Shown: positions 28,568 to 36,547 of the stretch, piece after piece
Layout: every line of letters starts with the position of its first letter
How positions within the stretch are numbered: position 1 is the stretch's first letter
DNA from: Bacillus glycinifermentans
GTDB lineage: Bacteria; Bacillota; Bacilli; Bacillales; Bacillaceae
Assembly (NCBI RefSeq): GCF_001042475.2
Contig: NZ_LECW02000001.1
Span: 248,001-312,000 of the forward strand
Direction of reading: 5' to 3'
Length of the DNA stretch: 64,000 bases
The notes under the pieces: generated by a model
Told to the model about the DNA's origin: nothing
What the model saw: the letters and a program-made list of their open reading frames with translations, nothing else
Database searches by the model: none
Made by a program: the position numbers and the translations under genes

Positions 28568-29203
28568 CTACTGGATTAAATGCTTTTTATCTTTTCTATC
28601 ATTTGGTGATGGACTAGTGTGTGTTAATATGCTTTTAGTAAAGGGCATACAGTAATTAAGTATTAGCCCCCCTAAACATACGGTTAGCAAAGTTCCGACG
28701 CCGATTGGTCCATTGAAAACCATTGCCATTACCAAGAATACGAGGTAAATGAATGTTCTCGAAAAAAATATATTTGTTCCAGTTAATTCTTGTATGATTA
28801 ATGTTAATCGGTCGATTGGAATCGGTGCAAAATTTGCGTGCAAATATGTTGCAGTTCCTAATCCTATAACAACTAAGCCGATTCCAAAACAAACAACTTT
28901 GCTGTACCATCGGTCAGGCGTTACAAAAAAGTGCAATAAAAAAAGCCACATATCAATGCCGATACCCGTTATACATGCTGTTAACAATCCCAAAATTTCC
29001 GGTCTTTGTCTTTTTAAAAATGAATTACAACATATCAACATGAGAGCTATGATGATTTCCCAACTTCCCACAGTCAGCCCCGCATTTACGGACAGTCCTA
29101 CCAAAAGTGCATCAAAAGGTGAAACTCCAAGATCTGATTGGATCGTGAAAGAAATACCGAGGGTTAGTATTAAAATTCCTAATACATAGAAAACGTATTT
29201 CAC
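28568..29203 (-). CDS. YczE/YitT-like membrane protein
   Basis: A 211-aa membrane protein of the same family as YczE in this window (SDLGVSPFDALLVGLS and the ANFAPIPIDRLTLI block align with its signature segments) but clearly diverged. About five hydrophobic helices are present. The GTG start (29203) follows AAAGAGGTCGAATAAA. It is divergent from a MarR regulator across two matching palindromes, so MarR control is likely. The function is unknown. The DNA is much richer in A+T than the roc genes beside it. Confidence 0.75.
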   Translation of the reverse strand: MKYVFYVLGILILTLGISFTIQSDLGVSPFDALLVGLSVNAGLTVGSWEIIIALMLICCNSFLKRQRPEILGLLTACITGIGIDMWLFLLHFFVTPDRWYSKVVCFGIGLVVIGLGTATYLHANFAPIPIDRLTLIIQELTGTNIFFSRTFIYLVFLVMAMVFNGPIGVGTLLTVCLGGLILNYCMPFTKSILTHTSPSPNDRKDKKHLIQ

Positions 29204-29232
29204 TTTATTCGACCTCTTTATTATGATTTTTT

Positions 29233-29246
29233 ATTGCAAATGCAAT
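29233..29246. promoter_or_regulatory. MarR-type operator, copy 1
   Basis: ATTGCAAATGCAAT is nearly palindromic and is the reverse complement of the copy at 29280 except for one end base. It lies just upstream of the YczE-like gene start. Confidence 0.6.
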
Positions 29247-29279
29247 AAATTTGGATTATATTTAATGCATGTCATTTTT

Positions 29280-29293
29280 ATTGCATTTGCAAC
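29280..29293. promoter_or_regulatory. MarR-type operator, copy 2
   Basis: ATTGCATTTGCAAC lies 26 bases before the MarR start codon and pairs with copy 1 at 47-base spacing. The arrangement suggests control of both divergent promoters. Confidence 0.6.
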
Positions 29294-29318
29294 AAAAATA
29301 TGTGCTAAGGAGGTCATT

Positions 29319-30315
<997 letters not shown>

Positions 30316-30339
30316 CTTTTTTAAAGGGGAGGGATGATG

Positions 30340-30963
30340 ATGTATATTCCAAAATATTATAAGGTTACAAATGCAGATGAAATTTGGGATTTTGTACAAG
30401 AAAACTCTTTTGGCACGATTGTCACGACAGAACAAGGGAAACCGATTGCCACTCATTTGCCTTTGGGATTAAATAAAAAAGGTGATGATTGCTATATTAC
30501 TGGGCATGTGGCTTATGGGAATCCCCAGTGGAGAACATTTGAATCCTGTGAAGATGTGCTTGTTATGTTTCAGGGGTCGCACGCTTACATTTCTTCTTCT
30601 TGGTATGCGCATGAAGAAGTTCCAACATGGAATTATCAAGCCGTCCATGTATATGGAAAAGCAAGCATTTTAGAGAAAGATGAATTAGTAGAAGAATTAA
30701 CAATCATGATGGAAAAATACGAAAAGCATCGAGAAAATCCAATTTTATGGGACAAACTTTCTCCTCAACTCTTAGAAAGTCAACTGAAAGGTATTGTTGG
30801 ATTCAAGATTAAGGTGGGAGAAATTCAGGCAGCATATAAATTAAGTCAGAACCGAAATGATGCGGATTATATGAATATCATTGATCAATTACAAAATGAA
30901 GGAAATCCAAATTCGAAACAGATGGCTGAACTGATGGAAAAAAGATTAAAAAACCGCATATAA
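30340..30963 (+). CDS. paiB: PaiB FMN-binding regulatory protein
   Basis: A 207-aa protein of the PaiB family (FMN-binding split barrel), with HLPLGLNKKGDDCYITGH, NPQWRTFE, SSSWY and VPTWNYQAVHVYG motifs. It is known in B. subtilis as a negative effector of protease and sporulation genes together with PaiA; the mechanism is unclear. Three ATG codons follow one another (30334, 30337, 30340). The third has the best spacing from AAAGGGGAGGG and gives the B. subtilis N-terminus MYIPKY. Confidence 0.88.
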   Translation: MYIPKYYKVTNADEIWDFVQENSFGTIVTTEQGKPIATHLPLGLNKKGDDCYITGHVAYGNPQWRTFESCEDVLVMFQGSHAYISSSWYAHEEVPTWNYQAVHVYGKASILEKDELVEELTIMMEKYEKHRENPILWDKLSPQLLESQLKGIVGFKIKVGEIQAAYKLSQNRNDADYMNIIDQLQNEGNPNSKQMAELMEKRLKNRI

Positions 30964-31040
30964 GCCGCCCGCTCAACCCCCAGTATGCAAAAATACAGAG
31001 CTGTCATATTGGCAGAGCCGCTTCGGTGTTAGTTGAAGAA

Positions 31041-31090
31041 AAAAGCCTGTATCATAGATTGCTTGGTAATCTACGATACAGGCTTTATTT
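31041..31090. terminator. Bidirectional terminator between paiB and bsdA
   Basis: The long stem AAAGCCTGTATC-TAGATT with its complement (one internal A/C mismatch) has A and T runs at both ends. It serves two convergent genes. Confidence 0.85.
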
Positions 31091-31108
31091 ATCGGTAACT
31101 AAATGTCC

Positions 31109-31981
31109 TTAAAACAAAGCCAAAAACTCCTTCACAGGCTTCGGCAAAAAGCTGTTGGCCCGCCAGACGACCGACGGTGTCAAAATAAACGGGTTATCTT
31201 TAATCTCCAGCGTCTGAACGTGTCGGGCAAAATGCTCAGGTAGCATCGATAGCGGCAGAATCGTCGCCCCAAACCCCGAGGTGACGAGGCTGAGGAGCGT
31301 TGTGGAGTCATGGCACTCGCAGACGACCTTCGGCTCTGCGCCTGATTTTTGAAAAGCTTCGACGACCTTGTCGTATATTCCTTTTCCATCTGACGGCCTA
31401 AGCAGGATTAACGGCAGTTTTGAAATATCTTTCATGTCGGCTTCCCCGCTGAGGCTGTATGATTGATTTCCCGGAAGGACAAGCTTGCAGGGGATATCGG
31501 GAAGGCTTTTCGATTCGACGTTTTTGCTGTAAAAAGGCGTTGTCGTAATGGCCGCGTCAATCTGCCGGTTTTCCAGCAGTTTGTGAAGCCGTGAAGGCTC
31601 TCCCTCCCAAATATTAAACAGCAGGCCGGGATATTGCTCTCTGATCTGCGACACTTTTGACAATAAAAGCGCGGCACAGTAGATCGTTGAACCGACGGCG
31701 AGCGTTCCGGCGACTTCCTCGCGCAATTCCTGCACTTCGAGAATGGAATCCCGAAGCTTATGCAAAATGTCTTTCGCCCTTTTATAAAAGACTTCCCCTT
31801 CATAGGTCAGCGTCAAATTCTTCTTTTTGTTGCGGTCGAATAACACGATTCCGAGTTCTTCCTCCAATTGCTTCAACTGTCTGGAGAGCGGCGGCTGGGC
31901 GATATGCAGCTGCTTTGCTGCCGCTGTAATTTTCCCTTCCTCCGCAATCGTGACAAAGTATTTCAACTGACGGATATCCAT
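31109..31981 (-). CDS. bsdA: LysR-type regulator of the bsd operon
   Basis: A 290-aa LTTR with its N-terminal helix-turn-helix (MDIRQLKYFVTIAEEGKITAAAKQLHIAQPPLSRQLKQLE, residues 1-40) and a C-terminal effector fold. In B. subtilis BsdA activates bsdBCD in response to salicylic or vanillic acid. It is divergent from bsdB over about 126 bases, the usual layout, and its ATG overlaps no other gene. Confidence 0.92.
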   Translation of the reverse strand: MDIRQLKYFVTIAEEGKITAAAKQLHIAQPPLSRQLKQLEEELGIVLFDRNKKKNLTLTYEGEVFYKRAKDILHKLRDSILEVQELREEVAGTLAVGSTIYCAALLLSKVSQIREQYPGLLFNIWEGEPSRLHKLLENRQIDAAITTTPFYSKNVESKSLPDIPCKLVLPGNQSYSLSGEADMKDISKLPLILLRPSDGKGIYDKVVEAFQKSGAEPKVVCECHDSTTLLSLVTSGFGATILPLSMLPEHFARHVQTLEIKDNPFILTPSVVWRANSFLPKPVKEFLALF

Positions 31982-32021
31982 TTTTAGGGAACACTCCTTT
32001 TTATACCTTAAAAGTATTATA

Positions 32022-32039
32022 TATAGATATTATAGATAT
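32022..32039. promoter_or_regulatory. Tandem 9-mer repeat upstream of bsdA and bsdB
   Basis: TATAGATAT occurs twice in direct tandem in the bsdA-bsdB intergenic region. It could be part of a BsdA site or of overlapping -10 regions. Confidence 0.35.
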
Positions 32040-32107
32040 TTTCAATATGGTAAATAGAGGCGTATCATTTGAATTGGACGCATCACAGAAGAGAAAGGAG
32101 GACGCAT

Positions 32108-32677
32108 ATGAAGATCATTGTCGGAATATCGGGCGCAACGGGCGCTATTTTTGGCGTGCGGATGCTGGAATGGCTGAATGAAGCCGGCGTTGAGACGCAT
32201 CTTGTCATCTCTCCGTGGGCAGGCGCAACCATCCGGCATGAAACGGGATACACCGTAAAGGACTTAGAGGCGCTCGCTTCTTTTACGTATTCCCATAAAG
32301 ACCAGGGAGCCCTTATTTCGAGCGGTTCCTTTCAAACGGACGGAATGATTGTAGCTCCGTGCAGCATGAAAACGTTGGCCGGCATCCGCACGGGGTTGGC
32401 TGACAATCTTTTGACCCGTTCGGCGGATGTCATGTTAAAGGAACGGAAAAAACTCGTTCTGTTAACAAGGGAAACTCCGCTCAACCAAATCCATCTCGAA
32501 AACATGCTTGAGCTGACCAAAATGGGTGCGATGATTCTCCCGCCCATGCCGGCTTTTTATAACCATCCCCAAAACTTGACTGAAATGGTCGACCATATCG
32601 TATTCCGGACGCTGGATCAATTTGGCATCCATCTGTCCGATGCGAAGCGCTGGGAAGGAATGAAACAGAAGACATAA
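32108..32677 (+). CDS. bsdB: UbiX-like flavin prenyltransferase subunit
   Basis: A 189-aa flavoprotein (KIIVGISGATGAIFGVRMLEWL at residues 2-23, APCSMKTLAGIRTG, PLNQIHLENMLELTKMGA). It makes prenylated FMN, the cofactor of the UbiD-type decarboxylase BsdC. Start is ATG 32108 directly after GAAAGGAGGACGCAT; an upstream in-frame TTG at 32069 is not used. It is the first gene of bsdB-bsdC-bsdD-yclD. Confidence 0.93.
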   Translation: MKIIVGISGATGAIFGVRMLEWLNEAGVETHLVISPWAGATIRHETGYTVKDLEALASFTYSHKDQGALISSGSFQTDGMIVAPCSMKTLAGIRTGLADNLLTRSADVMLKERKKLVLLTRETPLNQIHLENMLELTKMGAMILPPMPAFYNHPQNLTEMVDHIVFRTLDQFGIHLSDAKRWEGMKQKT

Positions 32678-32689
32678 GGAGGATAACAA

Positions 32690-34111
32690 ATGGCATATCA
32701 AGACTTTAGAGATTTTTTAAACACGCTGAAAAAAGAAGGGCAGCTTCTTGAAGTTCAGGAAGAGGTGAAGCCGGAACCCGATTTGGGAGCCGCCGCACGC
32801 GCCGCCAACAACCTCGGAGACAAGTCGCCCGCACTTTTATTCAACAACATTTACGGCTACACCAATGCTCAAATCGCGCTGAATGTCATCGGTTCCTGGC
32901 CGAACCACGCGTTAATGCTGGGCCTTCCAAAAGACACGCCCGTCAAAGAACAATTCTTTGAATTTGCACGCCGCTATGACCAGTTTCCTGTCAAGGTGCA
33001 AAGAGAGGAGACGGCGCCGTTTCACGAAAACGAAATCACAGAAGACATCAACCTGTTTGATATTCTGCCGCTCTTCCGCATTAATCAGGGCGACGGCGGC
33101 TTTTATTTAGACAAGGCATGCGTCATTTCGAGAGACGTCGAGGATCCGGATCACTTCGGCAAGCAAAATGTCGGCATGTACAGATTACAGGTAAAAGGAA
33201 AAGACCGCCTCGGCATTCAGCCCGTCCCTCAGCATGACATTGCGATCCACTTGCGCCAGGCTGAAGAACGCGGCGAAAACCTGCCTGTTACCATTGCGCT
33301 CGGCTGTGAACCGGTCATTACAACAGCGGCATCGACACCGCTTTTATATGATCAATCAGAATACGAGATGGCAGGCGCATTGCAAGGCGAACCTTATAAA
33401 ATCGTCAAATCAAAACTGGCTGATTTAGATATCCCCTGGGGAGCGGAAGTGGTTCTCGAAGGTGAAATTCTGGCGGGCGAACGCGAGTATGAAGGTCCGT
33501 TCGGCGAGTTTACCGGCCACTATTCAGGCGGACGCAGCATGCCGATCATCAAAATCAAACGCGTCTACCACCGCAACAACCCGATTTTTGAACACCTTTA
33601 TTTAGGCATGCCTTGGACTGAGGTTGACTACATGGTCGGCATTAATACATGTGTGCCGCTTTACCAGCAGCTAAAAGAGGCATATCCGAATGAAATTGTC
33701 GCGGTAAACGCGATGTATACGCACGGTTTGATCGCCATTGTCTCAACGAAAAGCCGCTACGGCGGATTCGCTAAAGCAGTCGGTATGCGCGCGCTGACAA
33801 CTCCGCACGGCCTCGGCTACTGCAAAATGGTGATCGTCGTTGACGAAGACGTCGATCCGTTTAACCTCCCGCAGGTGATGTGGGCGCTTTCGACGAAAAT
33901 GCATCCAAAACACGATGCAGTGATCATCCCCGATCTATCCGTCCTGGCGCTTGATCCGGGTTCTGAACCGGCGGGTATTACCCACAAAATGATCTTGGAC
34001 GCCACAACACCTGTTGCACCGGAAACAAGAGGGCACTATTCACAGCCGCTCGATTCCCCTGTCAACACGAAGGAATGGGAAAAGAAATTAATGGATCTAT
34101 TAAATCGATAA
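32690..34111 (+). CDS. bsdC: Hydroxyarylic acid (phenolic acid) decarboxylase, UbiD family
   Basis: A 473-aa UbiD-type decarboxylase acting with prenyl-FMN on 4-hydroxybenzoate, vanillate and related acids. Recognisable segments include NVGMYRLQVKGKDRLGIQ (prFMN/Mn site), GPFGEFTGHYSGGRSMP with the catalytic Glu region, and TPHGLGYCKMVIVVDEDVDPF. It is 12 bases downstream of bsdB with GGAGG before the ATG. The complex detoxifies phenolic acids. Confidence 0.93.
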   Translation: MAYQDFRDFLNTLKKEGQLLEVQEEVKPEPDLGAAARAANNLGDKSPALLFNNIYGYTNAQIALNVIGSWPNHALMLGLPKDTPVKEQFFEFARRYDQFPVKVQREETAPFHENEITEDINLFDILPLFRINQGDGGFYLDKACVISRDVEDPDHFGKQNVGMYRLQVKGKDRLGIQPVPQHDIAIHLRQAEERGENLPVTIALGCEPVITTAASTPLLYDQSEYEMAGALQGEPYKIVKSKLADLDIPWGAEVVLEGEILAGEREYEGPFGEFTGHYSGGRSMPIIKIKRVYHRNNPIFEHLYLGMPWTEVDYMVGINTCVPLYQQLKEAYPNEIVAVNAMYTHGLIAIVSTKSRYGGFAKAVGMRALTTPHGLGYCKMVIVVDEDVDPFNLPQVMWALSTKMHPKHDAVIIPDLSVLALDPGSEPAGITHKMILDATTPVAPETRGHYSQPLDSPVNTKEWEKKLMDLLNR

Positions 34112-34130
34112 GATAGGAGAGTGTTTCAAT

Positions 34131-34358
34131 ATGCATACATGTCCACGCTGTGATTCGAAAAAAGCGGAAACCGTCAGCAAATCTCCGGTAGCAGGTGCAT
34201 GGGAAGTCTACCAATGCCAGCACTGCTTTTTCACATGGAGATCATCAGAGCCTGAGACGATCACAAACCCGGAAAAATACAATCCGTCGTTTAAAATCGA
34301 TCCGGCCGAAGTCGAAACGGCCGTCCAAGTCCCGGCCGTTCCGAAACGAAAATACTAA
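34131..34358 (+). CDS. bsdD: Hydroxyarylic acid decarboxylase subunit D
   Basis: A 75-aa protein with two CxxC pairs (MHTCPRCDSKKAET and YQCQHCFFTWR), a zinc-ribbon-like subunit required with BsdB and BsdC for nonoxidative decarboxylase activity. It sits 19 bases after bsdC in the same operon. Confidence 0.9.
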   Translation: MHTCPRCDSKKAETVSKSPVAGAWEVYQCQHCFFTWRSSEPETITNPEKYNPSFKIDPAEVETAVQVPAVPKRKY

Positions 34359-34373
34359 AGGCGGGTGTCCGGC

Positions 34374-34832
34374 ATGCCATCTCAAATATCACGCGAACTG
34401 CTGGAACTGCTAGACGGCAAAAACCTTGCTTCTAAACGGTGCGAAGCGATGATGCTGCAAACCGTCACAGAAGACGGCTGGCCCCACACCGCCATGATCA
34501 GCGCCGGCGAAATCCTCGCCCTGAACGAAACCGATGTCCGCCTGGCTCTCTGGAAAGGCACCACAACAACGGCAAACATCGCCCGTACAGGCCGGGCGAT
34601 GCTCGTCACATGCTGGAAAGGCAAAGCCCATTATGTCAGGCTGTCCTTATCCGAACTGCCCGAATTAAAAGATGCGAAACACCCGAGAGCACGATTCTCA
34701 GGCACCGTCGAATCGGCCCGGGAAGACATTGCAAAATACGCAGACATCATCTCCGGGGTTCAGATTGAGTTAAAGGATGAGGCCGCCGTTTTAAAGCGGT
34801 GGGAGGAAACGCTGGAGGAATTAAGGAAATGA
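34374..34832 (+). CDS. yclD: Pyridoxamine 5'-phosphate oxidase-like protein YclD
   Basis: A 152-aa flavin-reductase/PNPOx-like split-barrel protein (TVTEDGWPHTAMISAGEIL and LALWKGTTTTANIARTGRAML). It is the last gene of the bsd operon in B. subtilis as well, and its function is unproven. ATG 34374 is chosen because GGCGGG lies 8 bases upstream; an in-frame GTG at 34365 lies inside that site. Confidence 0.85.
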   Translation: MPSQISRELLELLDGKNLASKRCEAMMLQTVTEDGWPHTAMISAGEILALNETDVRLALWKGTTTTANIARTGRAMLVTCWKGKAHYVRLSLSELPELKDAKHPRARFSGTVESAREDIAKYADIISGVQIELKDEAAVLKRWEETLEELRK

Positions 34833-34835
34833 AGA

Positions 34836-34863
34836 AAAGGACCATGGCGAACCATGGTCCTTT
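34836..34863. terminator. Bidirectional terminator after yclD
   Basis: Perfect 12-bp stem AAAGGACCATGG / CCATGGTCCTTT with CGAA loop. It closes the bsd operon and the convergent 148-aa membrane-protein gene. Confidence 0.85.
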
Positions 34864-34866
34864 CAA

Positions 34867-35313
34867 TTATTTTTGCAGCATTTTATTGGTTACTTTGTAA
34901 GCCAGGATACAGAATATTGTAATCAAAACAACTGCGATTAAAAGGATCACGAGCTTTTCAGCAACGGTATATATCGGCATGGGAAGAATAACAGCGCAGA
35001 CGGAAAACAGGCCGCCAAAATAAACAAACAGGATCAGCGGCTTTTTGTATTTTTTCCAAATAACCTGATTAATCCCGCTTTTTTCGGGGTCTGCCGGGTG
35101 TTTGCGGTCTTCATCTTTCATCAGTTTATTTAACAAGACATAAAAGATAAACGCGAATATCGTCGCTGAAATGATATTAAAACAGATCATAAACAGTTTT
35201 TCCCCCCAGCCCATTTCGGGGTTAAGGGGAATGGTGATAAGGGAACCGCACACGAAAAACAGGTAGACGCCAAAGATCGCTTTGTTTCTCGGTTTTTGTA
35301 AAAATTTGCGCAT
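34867..35313 (-). CDS. Small four-helix membrane protein, tandem two-helix modules
   Basis: A 148-aa hydrophobic protein with four predicted helices and no catalytic motif. The two halves look like copies of one module: a basic start (RNKAIFGVY / YKKPLILFVY), a first helix, a short PxxxxxxEKL turn, a second helix and an NKxxxK end. The first half also resembles the separate 67-aa protein at 35750-35953. The start is ATG 35313 with GGAGAG upstream. It lies at the 3' end of the LXG toxin cluster, so I infer an immunity-type protein protecting the membrane. It could instead be unrelated to the toxin. Confidence 0.6.
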   Translation of the reverse strand: MRKFLQKPRNKAIFGVYLFFVCGSLITIPLNPEMGWGEKLFMICFNIISATIFAFIFYVLLNKLMKDEDRKHPADPEKSGINQVIWKKYKKPLILFVYFGGLFSVCAVILPMPIYTVAEKLVILLIAVVLITIFCILAYKVTNKMLQK

Positions 35314-35340
35314 TTATATCTCTCCAGTCTTGAATTGGGT

Positions 35341-35559
35341 TTAAACTCTAAAAATAAAATGAAGAATTGAAGATAAAATACAGAAGATAACGATACTTAT
35401 AATTCCTCTTCCGAGCAGGTAAAGAGCGAAATATAGTTTTCTTAAGAGCCAGTTATATCTGCGTAGACGTCTGCAAACAAAATAACCGGTACCTACAAGA
35501 AGGAAAACGAATAGATTCGTTATTTTTTGGGACGGATTTTCAGGGTTGAGATAAATCAT
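35341..35559 (-). CDS. Hypothetical 72-aa membrane protein
   Basis: A 72-codon frame with two hydrophobic segments (NLFVFLLVGTGYFVC and a C-terminal IISIVIFCILSSILHFIF) separated by a basic stretch. No strong ribosome binding site precedes its ATG. It lies between two related membrane-protein genes and may be a decayed or diverged member of the same set. I do not recognise it. Confidence 0.35.
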   Translation of the reverse strand: MIYLNPENPSQKITNLFVFLLVGTGYFVCRRLRRYNWLLRKLYFALYLLGRGIISIVIFCILSSILHFIFRV

Positions 35560-35730
35560 TTTTTCATATCGTTCACATGAGCGTTAAATATTCTTGTTTT
35601 TAACATATGTTTCAAGTAACAACATAATTTGTATTGACGGTTGGCAGAGTCCTCGTATGTATCTGGTTCAAAATTTCTTTTAATTTCAGGAATTTAGTTC
35701 CTATGCTGTTCAAAATCAGCATAAAGAGAA

Positions 35731-35752
35731 AGCATCCCGGTGGAGATGCTCA
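35731..35752 (-). terminator. Weak terminator-like hairpin at the end of the LXG operon
   Basis: On the minus strand AGCATC and GATGCT pair around an 8-base loop right at the stop of the 67-aa gene, followed by TTCTCTTTAT. The stem is short, so termination may be partial. Confidence 0.45.
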
Positions 35753-35953
35753 GTCTTTCATTATCCTATTCAAAACAATGTAGATTAGAAAGGCGAAACC
35801 TGTGGCTGAAAGAAAATTAAAGCAAAGTATAAATATCTTTCCTCTAAAACCAAGTGATGGAATCACTAAAGCTGAAGCAGTAATGCCAAATAAAAAAATA
35901 AGATAAACTATAAGAATAACCTTATTCCTTCGCTTTATTAGGAATTTAGACAA
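35750..35953 (-). CDS. 67-aa two-helix membrane protein (single module)
   Basis: A 67-aa protein with two hydrophobic helices. Along its whole length it resembles the N-terminal half of the 148-aa protein at 34867-35313 (compare RNKVILIVYLIFLFG with RNKAIFGVYLFFVCG, and FAFLIYIVLNRIMKD with FAFIFYVLLNKLMKD). The TTG start lies 3 bases after the stop of the DUF4176-like gene, and the GAGGTG ribosome binding site is inside that gene's last codons, so translation is coupled. Its place in the toxin operon makes it a candidate immunity protein. Confidence 0.65.
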   Translation of the reverse strand: MSKFLIKRRNKVILIVYLIFLFGITASALVIPSLGFRGKIFILCFNFLSATGFAFLIYIVLNRIMKD

Positions 35954-35956
35954 AAG

Positions 35957-36259
35957 TTACACCTCATCAGCGTCTGAAGGTTTTTTTCGTTTTTTATTTA
36001 GTTTTTTTTGCATCATGATTTCTTCATCATTGATAAAACCTTCAAATAATACCTCTTCAATCATGTTATGATTGAAAAATAGATTGAATTCTTCGGTAAT
36101 ATTTCCTTCAGGGTATGGTACTGAAACGTAATCAAAATTTTTTTTGCTTGAAGATTGAATTTGATCGCGGCCGTACACCATTACGGCTTTTTTAATGTTT
36201 TTTAGTTTGACAATGCTGCCAATTGGCAGCCACTTATATTCTCGCTTAACTTGAGTCAT
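35957..36259 (-). CDS. DUF4176-like protein of the LXG operon
   Basis: A 100-aa soluble protein. The segment WLPIGSIVKLKNIKKAVMVYGR followed by FDYVSVPYPEGN and a C-terminal VLFEGFINDEE matches what I know of the DUF4176 family, commonly encoded beside type VII LXG toxins. Its role there is not established (accessory, adaptor or immunity). The start is ATG 36259 with AGGAGC upstream. The tail is lysine-rich. Confidence 0.7.
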   Translation of the reverse strand: MTQVKREYKWLPIGSIVKLKNIKKAVMVYGRDQIQSSSKKNFDYVSVPYPEGNITEEFNLFFNHNMIEEVLFEGFINDEEIMMQKKLNKKRKKPSDADEV

Positions 36260-36270
36260 CTAATAAGCTC

Positions 36271-36537
36271 CTAACGTTGTCGTTTTTTCTTAGCTAGATG
36301 AGGATGTTTTTTAAGTAATACTTTTTTTCTGTAGATATGCAGACATAAAGGTATCACTAAGAAAAAGAAAGATATTTGTAATACACAATCCATGAAAATT
36401 TTAATTGGCATATGCTCTTGAGTTGTTAGTACAGTTAAAATTATTAGCATACATAACCAAGCAAATGGTCCCAACAATGAAGCAACAATGATTGCTGAAT
36501 TTATTCGTTTTGCAAAAAAATCAGTATCATTCGTCAT
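36271..36537 (-). CDS. 88-aa two-helix membrane protein, candidate immunity protein
   Basis: This gene lies directly downstream of the LXG toxin, starting 10 bases after its stop with AGGAG before the ATG. The protein has an N-terminal soluble segment, two hydrophobic helices (about residues 14-36 and 47-67) and a very basic C-terminus (KKKVLLKKHPHLAKKKRQR). First gene after a toxin is the usual immunity position. A membrane immunity protein suggests that the toxin acts at the membrane. No family was recognised. Confidence 0.6.
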   Translation of the reverse strand: MTNDTDFFAKRINSAIIVASLLGPFAWLCMLIILTVLTTQEHMPIKIFMDCVLQISFFFLVIPLCLHIYRKKVLLKKHPHLAKKKRQR

Positions 36538-36547
36538 CTTGACTCTC

